From the NCBI GenBank assembly GCA_002399735.1, contig DHEF01000051.1:1-33091 (forward strand): a DNA stretch of 33,091 nt, read 5' to 3'. The position numbers and the translations under genes are program-made. Under the pieces are notes generated by a model. That model worked only from the letters and a program-made list of their open reading frames with translations, was not told where the DNA came from and searched no databases. The DNA is from Chitinophagaceae bacterium UBA4857. GTDB taxonomy: Bacteria; Bacteroidota; Bacteroidia; Chitinophagales; Chitinophagaceae. This document shows, piece after piece, positions 24,041 to 31,448 of this stretch (its first letter is position 1; every line of letters begins with the position of its first letter).

Positions 24041-25033
24041 ATGGCAAACACGAACTATCCTTCGGCTACTCCGCAGTATGAGCAAAACCCGAATAACAGA
24101 CCAGCTGGCAACAAGAACAAAAACATTTTAATTGGCGTTTTAGCTGCAGGCCTTTTAGGTACCTGGGGTTATTTCTTATACGACAAAAATAACGAAAATA
24201 ATAAAGTAGAGATTGCTCAAACAGAGTCATCTAACTATCTGGCTCAGAAAGAAGCTTTAGACTCATTGTATAAAGACGCTGAGGCAAGATTGGATCAAAT
24301 TACTGGTTCTAACAATCAGTTACAAGGCGAGAATGCCGAAATGAAAAAGAAAATTGAAGGCAATCTTGCTGAGTTAAACAAATTACGTAACAGCAACAAT
24401 ATTACCGCAGCCGACCTTAAAAGAGCAAGAGCTTTGGTAAGTGAGCTTAACGGACAAATTGCGGCACTTGAAACACAGGTTGCAAGGCTTACCGGCGAAA
24501 ACCAGGTATTAACAGCTAACAATACACAGCTTACAGGCGAAAAGCAAGTGTTGGAGCAAAACCTGCAAACAACCGTTACTGAAAAAGATGCCCTGGCATC
24601 AACAGTAGATGTAGGTTCAACTTTTAGTGCATCGGGGATGGCTATAACACCTATTAATGAAAAAAGAAACGGTAAAGAAAAAACAACTACTACCGCAAAA
24701 AGAGTAGATAAATTAAGCGTATCGTTTAATGTAGAAAACAGAATTGCTACATCTGGCCCAGCCGATTTATACGTAATAGTTACTGCTCCTGATGGTTCGG
24801 TTGTTTCTAACAGCGAATTAAATTCAGGTTCTTTAACAACACGTATGGATGGTGACCGTCAGTTTACAACTAAAGTTCCTGTTGAGTATGAGCAAGGAAC
24901 CCGTAAACCCGTAAGCTTCCCAATCCGTCAGGAATCATTCCAAAGAGGCGATTACAAAATTGAAGTTTATCACAACGGATTTAAAATAGGCGAAAGTATT
25001 AAAACATTGAAAAAGGGTGGTTTATTCAGTTAA
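24041..25033 (+). CDS. Membrane-anchored coiled-coil protein, unknown function
   Basis: 330 residues. A polar Asn/Pro-rich N-terminus (1-27) leads to one transmembrane segment (about 28-48), a heptad-rich coiled coil (about 60-195), and a beta-rich C-terminal domain (about 200-330, KLSVSFNVENRIATSGPADL to FKIGESIKTLKKGG). Predicted topology is single-pass with the coiled coil and C-terminal domain probably outside. I do not recognise a named family, though similar architecture occurs in Bacteroidota. It stands alone, with a strong terminator behind it. Confidence 0.8.
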   Translation: MANTNYPSATPQYEQNPNNRPAGNKNKNILIGVLAAGLLGTWGYFLYDKNNENNKVEIAQTESSNYLAQKEALDSLYKDAEARLDQITGSNNQLQGENAEMKKKIEGNLAELNKLRNSNNITAADLKRARALVSELNGQIAALETQVARLTGENQVLTANNTQLTGEKQVLEQNLQTTVTEKDALASTVDVGSTFSASGMAITPINEKRNGKEKTTTTAKRVDKLSVSFNVENRIATSGPADLYVIVTAPDGSVVSNSELNSGSLTTRMDGDRQFTTKVPVEYEQGTRKPVSFPIRQESFQRGDYKIEVYHNGFKIGESIKTLKKGGLFS

Positions 25034-25058
25034 ACATGTTGCAATTTACTCCTGCAGC

Positions 25059-25093
25059 AAAGCCGTTCTGAAATTTTCAGAGCGGCTTTTTTT
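25059..25093 (+). terminator. Rho-independent terminator of the coiled-coil protein gene
   Basis: AAAGCCG-T-TCTGA pairs with TCAGA-G-CGGCTTT around a short AT loop, followed by a run of T. It is 25 bp past the stop codon. Confidence 0.9.
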
Positions 25094-25250
25094 GTGGAGG
25101 AAAGTTCATGGTTAATGGTTCATAGTTAATAGGGTAATGAAAAAGTTCCAGAAGTTCAATGTTCAAAAGTTCAATGTTGTCGTAAAAATGTAGATTTCTT
25201 TCTAAATACTACATACTTTATACTGCATACTATTTTTTTTGTTATCATCT

Positions 25251-25319
25251 GCAGTACTGCTATCATCGTCTGTTGCGTCGCACTCTTCTACTGCAGCAAT
25301 TCTATTGGGCATTGTGCAA
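25251..25319 (+). repeat. Dispersed intergenic repeat, copy C
   Basis: The clearest complete copy: GCAGTACTGCTATCATCGTC, then the core GTTGCGTCGCACTCTT, CTACTGCAGCAA, and the end CTATTGGGCATTGTGCAA. About 69 bp. The core contains the near-palindrome TGCGTCGCA. Confidence 0.85.
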
Positions 25320-25372
25320 TACTCTTTTTTTTGTCTACACTGTTTATTGTGCAGTAGTGATGCCTGCATTTT

Positions 25373-25439
25373 GTAGAGACGCCATGCTGGCGTCTCGTCC
25401 CTGAATAAAATAAAAAAGACGCCAGCATGGCGTCTCTAC
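25373..25439. repeat. Perfect 23-bp inverted repeat (GAGACGCCATGCTGGCGTC type)
   Basis: Arms at 25373-25395 and 25417-25439 are exact reverse complements, separated by 21 bp of AT-rich loop. Each arm itself contains the smaller dyad GACGCCATGCTGGCGTC. There is no T-run after the right arm, so it is not a standard terminator. It resembles the GTAGAGACGC-type REP sequences found in several bacterial genomes. Confidence 0.9.
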
Positions 25440-25481
25440 TATCGATACTAATACATTCTTCCATTAACTATTAACCATGAA

Positions 25482-26531
25482 CTATGACCTTCCGACCAAC
25501 CCCTCGCAAATATTCCTGGCAATACCCGGTCCTTCGTAAATAAAACCTGTCCATACCTGTACCAGTTTAGCACCGGCTTTTTGTTTTTCTATAGCATCGG
25601 CTGCGGTATAAATACCCCCCGAGCCAATTACCGGAATGCTACCACCGGTTTTTGATTGTATGTATTGCAATAAGGCAGTATTTTTTTCTTTAACAGGCAG
25701 TCCGCTTAGTCCGCCGGTTTCTTTTGCGGTTTGTTGTGTTTCGTTGCTATTGTCCAGGTTATCGCGGCTAATGGTAGTGTTACTTACTACTAACCCATCC
25801 AATTGAATTTCTTGGGCCAGGTCTATCACATCATCCACCTGAGATTGAGTCAGGTCGGGAGCAATTTTTAATAAAATAGGTTTAGCATAAGCCTTACCGT
25901 TATTTATCATTTGCAGGTGACGTAAAATTTTACCTAAGGATTCTTTCTCTTGTAGTTCACGTAAACCCGGTGTATTGGGGCTGCTTACGTTTACCACAAA
26001 ATAGTCTACATATGGGTGTAATTCTTTAAAACAAATTTCATAATCCTTCCACGCATCTTCGTTGGGGGTAACTTTATTTTTACCAATATTACCGCCAATA
26101 ATCAGTTGTGTGTTTTTATTCGCTTCCCGCCATTTTATTAATCTTTCTTTTACTACAGTTACACCATCGTTATTAAAGCCCATGCGGTTAATTAATGCCT
26201 GCGATTTTGGCAAACGAAACAAACGGGGCTTGGGGTTACCATCCTGTGCAACAGGTGTTACGGTGCCAATTTCTACAAAGCCAAAACCTAAACATTCCAG
26301 TTCCCGCAGGTAACGGGCATTTTTATCAAAACCGGCAGCCAGACCAACGGGGTTTGTAAAGGTTAAGCCCAATGTTGTTACCTGCAAAGTTTTATCGGTA
26401 ATAGTATATTTATTTTTTAGTGCCTTACTTACCAGTGGAATATTACAGACAAGTTTCAGGCAGTTCATGGAAAAATAATGTGCCTTTTCGGCCGGAAGAT
26501 TGAATAATATATTGCGAAAAAAATTGTACAT
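25482..26531 (-). CDS. pyrD: Dihydroorotate dehydrogenase (quinone), class 2
   Basis: 349 residues. Membrane-associated FMN enzyme of pyrimidine synthesis that oxidises dihydroorotate with quinone as acceptor. The N-terminal helical extension (1-45, MYNFFRNILFNLPAEKAHYF) marks class 2. Key blocks are AAGFDKNARYLRELECLG (65-82), EIGTVTP, PRLFRLP, NRMGFNNDG, and NVSSPNTPGLRELQ with the catalytic Ser near 184, then SGGIYTAADA. The stop TAG falls within a TCATAGTTCATGG repeat. The gene for a small exported protein lies 4 bp upstream on the same strand. Confidence 0.96.
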   Translation of the reverse strand: MYNFFRNILFNLPAEKAHYFSMNCLKLVCNIPLVSKALKNKYTITDKTLQVTTLGLTFTNPVGLAAGFDKNARYLRELECLGFGFVEIGTVTPVAQDGNPKPRLFRLPKSQALINRMGFNNDGVTVVKERLIKWREANKNTQLIIGGNIGKNKVTPNEDAWKDYEICFKELHPYVDYFVVNVSSPNTPGLRELQEKESLGKILRHLQMINNGKAYAKPILLKIAPDLTQSQVDDVIDLAQEIQLDGLVVSNTTISRDNLDNSNETQQTAKETGGLSGLPVKEKNTALLQYIQSKTGGSIPVIGSGGIYTAADAIEKQKAGAKLVQVWTGFIYEGPGIARNICEGLVGRS

Positions 26532-26535
26532 GCTA

Positions 26536-27117
26536 TTATTTATAAGATTCTATTTTGTTTATCAGTTCACTGTCAAAAATTATGGCAATCATACCTTTTG
26601 ATGTATCGTAATTTAAAAAACACCAATCTGTCTGGTCATCTTTTTTTGTAGCAACTAGCCGGGATGTTGTTTTAATATCCAATGCGTTTTCCTGTGGTAA
26701 AACGGTGGTTGATTTAGTGCCGAACTGGGCATCCATCATAGGCACAATAAAACTCCAGAACAAACTGTCCTGGGGTTGGGTAAACTTCATGCGCATATTC
26801 ATCTTGTATTTTACAACGGTAAACTTTTTATTATCGTGTAAAAAAACAGGGTAAATAGTATCCAGTACCGCCGAATTTATTTTCATTTCCATTCCTTCAT
26901 TAGCAAAAGCTTCTTGTAAAGCAGCTTTAACATCTTCCTTTGAGCCAAGTGTAAATAATTCAGGGCAGGTTAAATCCAGTATTTTATCAAAGTCATTTTT
27001 TACTGTAACCTCAAACATATTGTTCAAGCGACTTACCAAAGCATTGTCATGCTGAGCAAAAAGCGAAAGGTTTATAAAGCCCGCCAAAAAAATAGTAAAC
27101 AAAATTTTTGACATCAT
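26536..27117 (-). CDS. Exported protein of unknown function
   Basis: 193 residues. Signal peptide (MMSKILFTIFLAGFINLSLFAQ), then a soluble domain of about 170 residues with LNNMFEVTVKNDFDKILDL near the start and TDWCFLNYDTSKGMIAIIF near the end. The size and pattern suggest a small alpha+beta cone (SnoaL/NTF2-like) fold, but I cannot assign it. It stands 4 bp before pyrD and is probably cotranscribed with it; no functional link is evident. Confidence 0.75.
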   Translation of the reverse strand: MMSKILFTIFLAGFINLSLFAQHDNALVSRLNNMFEVTVKNDFDKILDLTCPELFTLGSKEDVKAALQEAFANEGMEMKINSAVLDTIYPVFLHDNKKFTVVKYKMNMRMKFTQPQDSLFWSFIVPMMDAQFGTKSTTVLPQENALDIKTTSRLVATKKDDQTDWCFLNYDTSKGMIAIIFDSELINKIESYK

Positions 27118-27163
27118 AAAATTTTGTCAAAGCAACCACATATAAAGTATATCGGCAAAAAAA

Positions 27164-27194
27164 TTTTGCTTAAAATGTAAAAGCATTAACTTTG
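27164..27194 (+). promoter_or_regulatory. Promoter upstream of the thiolase gene
   Basis: TTTTG (27164-27168) and a perfect TAACTTTG (27187-27194) separated by 18 bp fit the Bacteroidota -33/-7 pattern. The start codon is at 27421, so the leader would be about 220 nt and would include repeat copy D. Confidence 0.6.
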
Positions 27195-27280
27195 ATATAG
27201 AAGGTTGCATAAACAACTATTTTAGTTAATAATTAAAAATGAATAATTAATAATTGAGTTTGTTGAATTGTATTGGAAAC

Positions 27281-27328
27281 TTGCGCAATGCTCAATAGCA
27301 TTGGTGCAGTACAAGAGTGCGACGCAAC
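27281..27328 (-). repeat. Dispersed intergenic repeat, copy D
   Basis: Minus-oriented copy: TTGCGCAATGCTCAATAGCA, then TTGGTGCAGTACAAGAGTGC and GACGCAA. It lies in the predicted 5' leader of the thiolase gene. The rest of 27118-27420 has AT-rich repeats (AATTAAAAATGAATAATTAA) and no gene. Confidence 0.85.
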
Positions 27329-27420
27329 AAAAGCCCAATCAAGGGTGGGACGTTGGTAACAAAAAAGTTACAGGTGTAAACCACTTATAACTTATTACTT
27401 AAAACTTATAACTTAATAAT

Positions 27421-28599
27421 ATGCAGGAAGCTTATATAGTTGCCGGTTACAGAACGGCAGTTGGAAAATCAAAACGCGGTGGTTTCAGGTTTTACCGGCC
27501 CGATGATTTAGCCGTGGAAGTAATTAAAGGTTTAATGGCAACGGTGCCGCAGTTAGAAGCATCACGGGTGGATGATGTGATAGTGGGTAACGCTGTACCC
27601 GAGGCGGAGCAAGGGCTACAGTTTGGTCGTATTATTTCAGCCAGGGCTTTAAATTTTGATGTGCCGGGTGTAACGGTAAACAGGTATTGTGCATCGGGGT
27701 TGGAAACCATTGCCATGGCTACTGCTAAAATACGCATGGGTATGGCCGATTGTATTATTGCCGGCGGTACCGAAAGTATGAGCCTGGTGCCTACTGCAGG
27801 TTGGAAAACAGTACCATCGTACGAAATTGCGAAAGATGATCCTGATTATTATTTAAGTATGGGTTTAACGGCAGAAGCAGTAGCAAAGGAATATAAAGTG
27901 AGTCGTGAAGATCAGGATGAGTTTTCTTATCATTCGCACCAAAAAGCTATTAACGCTATACAAAACGGATATTTTAAAAGTGGCATTTTACCTATTACGG
28001 TGGAGCAGGTGTATGTAAACGAAAAAGGTAAACGTGCTACAAAATCGTATGTGGTTGATACGGATGAAGGCCCACGTGCCGATACATCGGTTGAGGTGTT
28101 GGCTAAGTTAAAGCCTGCATTTGCTGCCGGTGGTGTAGTTACGGCCGGTAACTCATCGCAAACATCGGACGGTGCTGCTTTTGTAATTGTTATGGGCGAA
28201 AAAATGGTGAAGGAATTAGGCATAAAACCAATAGGCCGTTTGGTGGCTTGTGCATCGGCCGGTGTGCCGCCACGCATTATGGGTATTGGCCCGGTAGCTG
28301 CTATACCAAAAGTATTAAAGCAGGTAAATATGAACTTGGGCGATATAGATTTAGTAGAACTGAACGAAGCATTTGCATCGCAGGCTTTGGCGGTTATACG
28401 TGAGGTTGGTTTGGATAAAGACCGTGTAAATATTAATGGTGGTGCTATTGCATTGGGGCATCCGTTGGGTTGTACTGGTGCTAAATTAACCATACAGGTA
28501 TTAAACGATATGAAACGCCTGAATAAAAAATACGGTATGGTAACCGCTTGTGTTGGCGGCGGACAAGGTATAGCCGGTATTATTGAAAACCTGGATTAG
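27421..28599 (+). CDS. Thiolase family acetyl-CoA acyltransferase
   Basis: 392 residues, full-length thiolase. It has nucleophile Cys90 in NRYCASGLE, the GGTESMS block, NEAFASQAL, GGAIALGHPLGCTGA with His347, and Cys377 in ACVGGGQG, so the catalytic set is complete. It catalyses thiolytic cleavage of 3-ketoacyl-CoA (beta-oxidation, FadA-like) or acetoacetyl-CoA formation; the sequence alone does not decide which. No FadB or acyl-CoA dehydrogenase gene is adjacent. A strong terminator follows. Confidence 0.93.
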   Translation: MQEAYIVAGYRTAVGKSKRGGFRFYRPDDLAVEVIKGLMATVPQLEASRVDDVIVGNAVPEAEQGLQFGRIISARALNFDVPGVTVNRYCASGLETIAMATAKIRMGMADCIIAGGTESMSLVPTAGWKTVPSYEIAKDDPDYYLSMGLTAEAVAKEYKVSREDQDEFSYHSHQKAINAIQNGYFKSGILPITVEQVYVNEKGKRATKSYVVDTDEGPRADTSVEVLAKLKPAFAAGGVVTAGNSSQTSDGAAFVIVMGEKMVKELGIKPIGRLVACASAGVPPRIMGIGPVAAIPKVLKQVNMNLGDIDLVELNEAFASQALAVIREVGLDKDRVNINGGAIALGHPLGCTGAKLTIQVLNDMKRLNKKYGMVTACVGGGQGIAGIIENLD

Positions 28600-28620
28600 T
28601 AATTACGTTACAACATAATA

Positions 28621-28656
28621 GCCCTGCATGGTAGTAATACAGTGCAGGGCTTTTTT
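28621..28656 (+). terminator. Rho-independent terminator of the thiolase gene
   Basis: GCCCTGCA and TGCAGGGC form an 8-bp perfect stem with a 14-base loop, followed by six T. It starts 22 bp past the stop codon. Confidence 0.9.
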
Positions 28657-28668
28657 ATAGGCCCGGCA

Positions 28669-28738
28669 GCAGTAATTCTAATCAGCTTTCGTTGCGTCGC
28701 ACTCTTGCACTGCAACAACTTTATTGATCATTGTGCAA
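28669..28738 (+). repeat. Dispersed intergenic repeat, copy E
   Basis: GCAGTAATTCTAATCAGC, then CGTTGCGTCGCACTCTTG, CACTGCAACAAC and TTATTGATCATTGTGCAA. It directly follows the thiolase terminator. About 100 bp remain before the next gene with no other feature. Confidence 0.85.
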
Positions 28739-28843
28739 ATTCCCAGTGTTTATACAACATTTCGTCTGCAATACTTTGTGTATCTTTTCGTTATTTAAGC
28801 ATAGTTTTTGCTTTATAGTTGCTAATGTTTTAAAAGTATTATC

Positions 28844-29338
28844 ATGCATAAATTATTTGTCGTTCTGTTATTAAGTACATCTGTATTATTCTCCTGCCAA
28901 AAAGAAGCCGGCTTTGCCTTGGAAGCCGGGGAAGAGCTGGATCCATCTGATCCTTCTAATACATCGGCCTTATTGGTAGGTGTTTGGAAAATGTCGGCTA
29001 ATACGGTAACACCTGCTATCGATTATAATGGAGATGGCAATGTTGTAACAAATGTGTTTCCGGTAATGGAAAACTGTGAAAAAGATGGTACCATTACATT
29101 TACAGCCGATAAAAATGTAACTGAAGATGAAGGGCCAACAATTTGTGATCCTGATGATCCTCAATCCGGAACAACTAAATGGTCTTTGTCTGCTGATAAT
29201 AAAACTTTGTTTTTGGAAGGTTGGGGGACACGGGAAGTTGTTTCTATTACAGCTTCTACGTTAATTCTGAAATACAAACTTTATGATGCGGAGGATGATA
29301 TTGAATATACGTTTACGGTAACGTTTACCAAACAATAA
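28844..29338 (+). CDS. Lipocalin-like lipoprotein
   Basis: 164 residues. Signal peptide with lipobox (LLSTSVLFSC, Cys18), an acidic linker (GEELDPSDPSNTS), then a beta-barrel-like domain beginning LVGVWKMSA, the start typical of Bacteroidota lipocalin-like proteins, with paired Cys at ENCEKDG and TICDPDD that could form a disulfide. EYTFTVTFTKQ ends the last strand. Function and ligand are unknown. The M14 peptidase gene starts 108 bp later and may or may not share its transcript. Confidence 0.8.
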   Translation: MHKLFVVLLLSTSVLFSCQKEAGFALEAGEELDPSDPSNTSALLVGVWKMSANTVTPAIDYNGDGNVVTNVFPVMENCEKDGTITFTADKNVTEDEGPTICDPDDPQSGTTKWSLSADNKTLFLEGWGTREVVSITASTLILKYKLYDAEDDIEYTFTVTFTKQ

Positions 29339-29446
29339 GAAAAGAGCAAACGGTTTTAAATAATAATTAGTAATGTGATTGTTGACTACTTAATTCTCAC
29401 ATTTTCAAATTGGCTAGTTCTAAAATTCTTTTTTACCTTGCGCTAC

Positions 29447-31177
29447 ATGAGAAAGCTTATCTTTTTTTGTGTAGCGCAAGTTGTTTTTTGTAGTACACAA
29501 GCCCAAACTACTACCACTGTTTTCGAGCAATCTGCAGGAACTAAAACTCCCACTTATTTTGAAATAATTGATTGGTGGAAAAAGCTGGATGCTGCCTCGC
29601 CAAAAGTAAAAATGTTTACGAAGGGTAATACCGATGCCAACCTGCCGTTACATCTGGTAATAATAAGTAATAACGGTGTGTTTGATATTGCTAAACTTAA
29701 ACAGGCTAATAAACGTATTGTGTTTGTAAACAATGGTATTCATCCCGGTGAACCGGACGGTATTGATGCCAGTATGTTGCTGGCAAGAGATATAGTAGCC
29801 AATAAATACAAACTGCCAGATAATATTGTGTTGGCATTAATTCCTGTTTATAATATTGGTGGTAGCTTAAACCGCAGCGAATATTATCGTATTGACCAGG
29901 AAGGTCCCGAAGCTTTTGGTAGCAGGGGGAACCCGCAGAACCTTGATTTAAATCGGGATTTTATAAAAAGTGATAGCCGTGAGGCTCGCAGCTTTGCACA
30001 AATTTTTCATGAGTTAGATCCGGATGTTTTTGTAGATAACCATGTAAGCAATGGGGCCGATTACCAGCATGTTATTACGCTTTTAAGTACTCAGCATAAT
30101 AAGTTGGGTGGTGAAATGGGTATGTATCTGCAAAATGAATTTGAACCGGCTTTATATGCATTGATGCAGGAAAAGGGTTTTGATTTGATACCGTATGTAA
30201 ACCATTGGAGTAACCGTAAAGTAGAAGAGGGGTGGAAAGGCTTTTGGGATAGCCCACGTTATAGTACCGGTTATGCAGGCTTATGGCATACGTTTTCGTT
30301 TATGCCCGAAACACATATGTTAAAACCTTACAAACAACGGGTAGAAGCTACTTATGCTTTAATGCAAAGTTTTATTGCGTTTACATCCGGCAACAGTGAA
30401 AAAATAAAAACCTTGCGTGCCAACGCTAAACAGCAGATAAAAACACAACAGGTTTTTCCCATACAGTTTGAGCATGATACAACGGTGGTAAAAACCATCA
30501 CCTTTAAAGGTTTTGAGAGTGGTAATAAACCAAGTGGTGTTTCGGGTTTAAGCAGGTTGTATTACGACCGTACCAAACCCTTTACCAAACAAATACCTTT
30601 TTATAACCAGTTTAAACAAACAAGAACAATTGAAAAAGCCTCGGCTTATATTATACCACAAGGCTGGTGGAAAGTGATAGAACTATTACAACTGAACAAG
30701 GTAGTGATGTACCAGCTAAAAAGTGATACGGTGATAACCGTTGATGTTTACCGTATTGAGAAGTACAACAGCCAGGCAACGGCTTATGAAGCGCACCATG
30801 TTAACACCAATACAGAAGTGAGCACCACCAGTAAAGCCATGCCGTTTAGAAAAGGTGATTGGTACATACCACTTAACCAGGTAGCTAATCGTTTTTTAAT
30901 AGAAACCTTGGAGCCCACTGCCGAAGACAGTTATTTTGCCTGGAATTTTTTTGATGGGATTTTAGGACAAAAAGAAGGTTACGCTGCTTATGTTTTTGAA
31001 GATAAGGCTGCCGTTATGTTACAAGAGAATGCAGCATTACGTAAAGCGTTACAGGATAAACAACAGGCAGATTCACAATTTGCAAAAAGTGCCCGTGCCC
31101 AATTAGATTTTGTATTTAAACAAAGTCCTTATTACGAACCGGATCATTTACGCTATCCGGTGTACAGGGTAAAGTAA
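29447..31177 (+). CDS. M14 family zinc carboxypeptidase (secreted)
   Basis: 576 residues from the ATG at 29447; an upstream GTG at 29375 would hide the signal peptide MRKLIFFCVAQVVFCSTQAQ and is rejected. The catalytic domain has HPGE (H99, E102), R170 in NLDLNRDF and H199 in VDNHVSNGADYQH as zinc and substrate ligands, and MPETHMLKPY with the likely catalytic Glu. The C-terminal half (about 345-576) is predicted beta-rich. Family members remove C-terminal residues or trim peptidoglycan peptides. Predicted periplasmic or secreted. TACCTTGC just upstream resembles a -7 element. Confidence 0.9.
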   Translation: MRKLIFFCVAQVVFCSTQAQTTTTVFEQSAGTKTPTYFEIIDWWKKLDAASPKVKMFTKGNTDANLPLHLVIISNNGVFDIAKLKQANKRIVFVNNGIHPGEPDGIDASMLLARDIVANKYKLPDNIVLALIPVYNIGGSLNRSEYYRIDQEGPEAFGSRGNPQNLDLNRDFIKSDSREARSFAQIFHELDPDVFVDNHVSNGADYQHVITLLSTQHNKLGGEMGMYLQNEFEPALYALMQEKGFDLIPYVNHWSNRKVEEGWKGFWDSPRYSTGYAGLWHTFSFMPETHMLKPYKQRVEATYALMQSFIAFTSGNSEKIKTLRANAKQQIKTQQVFPIQFEHDTTVVKTITFKGFESGNKPSGVSGLSRLYYDRTKPFTKQIPFYNQFKQTRTIEKASAYIIPQGWWKVIELLQLNKVVMYQLKSDTVITVDVYRIEKYNSQATAYEAHHVNTNTEVSTTSKAMPFRKGDWYIPLNQVANRFLIETLEPTAEDSYFAWNFFDGILGQKEGYAAYVFEDKAAVMLQENAALRKALQDKQQADSQFAKSARAQLDFVFKQSPYYEPDHLRYPVYRVK

Positions 31178-31274
31178 GCTGCTAATGTGATGATTAGCTA
31201 ATGTGCTGATGTACTAATGGAAACGGCCTTTGCATAACAGGATGTTGATTAGCGATATGCTGTACCGCCGACAA

Positions 31275-31362
31275 GTCGGGGTGCACCTTGCACAATGCTG
31301 AGTAAAGTTACAGGTGCACAAGTGTGCGACGCAAGAGACGATGATTAGCATTACTGCTGCTG
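31275..31362 (-). repeat. Dispersed intergenic repeat, copy F (extended form)
   Basis: Minus-oriented: TCGGGGTGCACCTTGCACAA, then TGCTGAGTAAAGTTACAGGT, GCACAAGTGTGCGACGCAA and GAGACGATGATTAGC. It shares TCGGGGTGC-CCTTGCACAA and AGTAAAGTTACAGGTG with copy G at the window end, so these two form a subfamily. Confidence 0.85.
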
Positions 31363-31447
31363 ATAAACAAAAAAGGCTGAAGAGATAATTATCTCTTCAG
31401 CCTTTTTTGTTTATTGCCATGGTTTGTGTCTCACGAACCATGGCAAT
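31363..31447. terminator. Bidirectional terminator: 52-bp perfect palindrome plus overlapping second hairpin
   Basis: 31363-31388 and 31389-31414 are exact reverse complements with no loop bases (core GGCTGAAGAGATAA). Each side has six A or six T, so either strand ends in a stem plus U-run. It separates the convergent M14 and GH13 genes. A second hairpin, ATTGCCATGGTT/AACCATGGCAAT (31413-31424/31436-31447), overlaps its edge by two bases and is followed by TTTTATTTTT on the plus strand. Confidence 0.92.
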
Positions 31448-31448
31448 T

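Larger units (their letters stand above)
25094..25481. other. Repeat-dense intergenic region flanked by inverted ATGGTTAATAG-type units
   Basis: No gene. Units such as TTCATGGTTAATGGTTCATA (about 25107-25126) on the left are mirrored by inverted units (about 25458-25487) on the right. Between them lie AGTTCAATGTTCAAAAGTTC, dispersed repeat copy C and a 23-bp inverted repeat. The right-hand unit runs into the 3' end of pyrD and supplies its stop codon. Confidence 0.6.

Noticed and set aside
25373..25439. The 23-bp inverted repeat as a rho-independent terminator
   Set aside because: No T-run follows either arm outward, and a proper terminator already lies at 25059-25093.
27930..28493. 187-codon minus-strand frame opposite the thiolase
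   Set aside because: It mirrors conserved thiolase codons; the thiolase is complete with all catalytic residues.
29375..29446. GTG start extending the M14 peptidase by 24 residues
   Set aside because: The signal peptide begins at the ATG at 29447, and a -7-like element lies in the extension.
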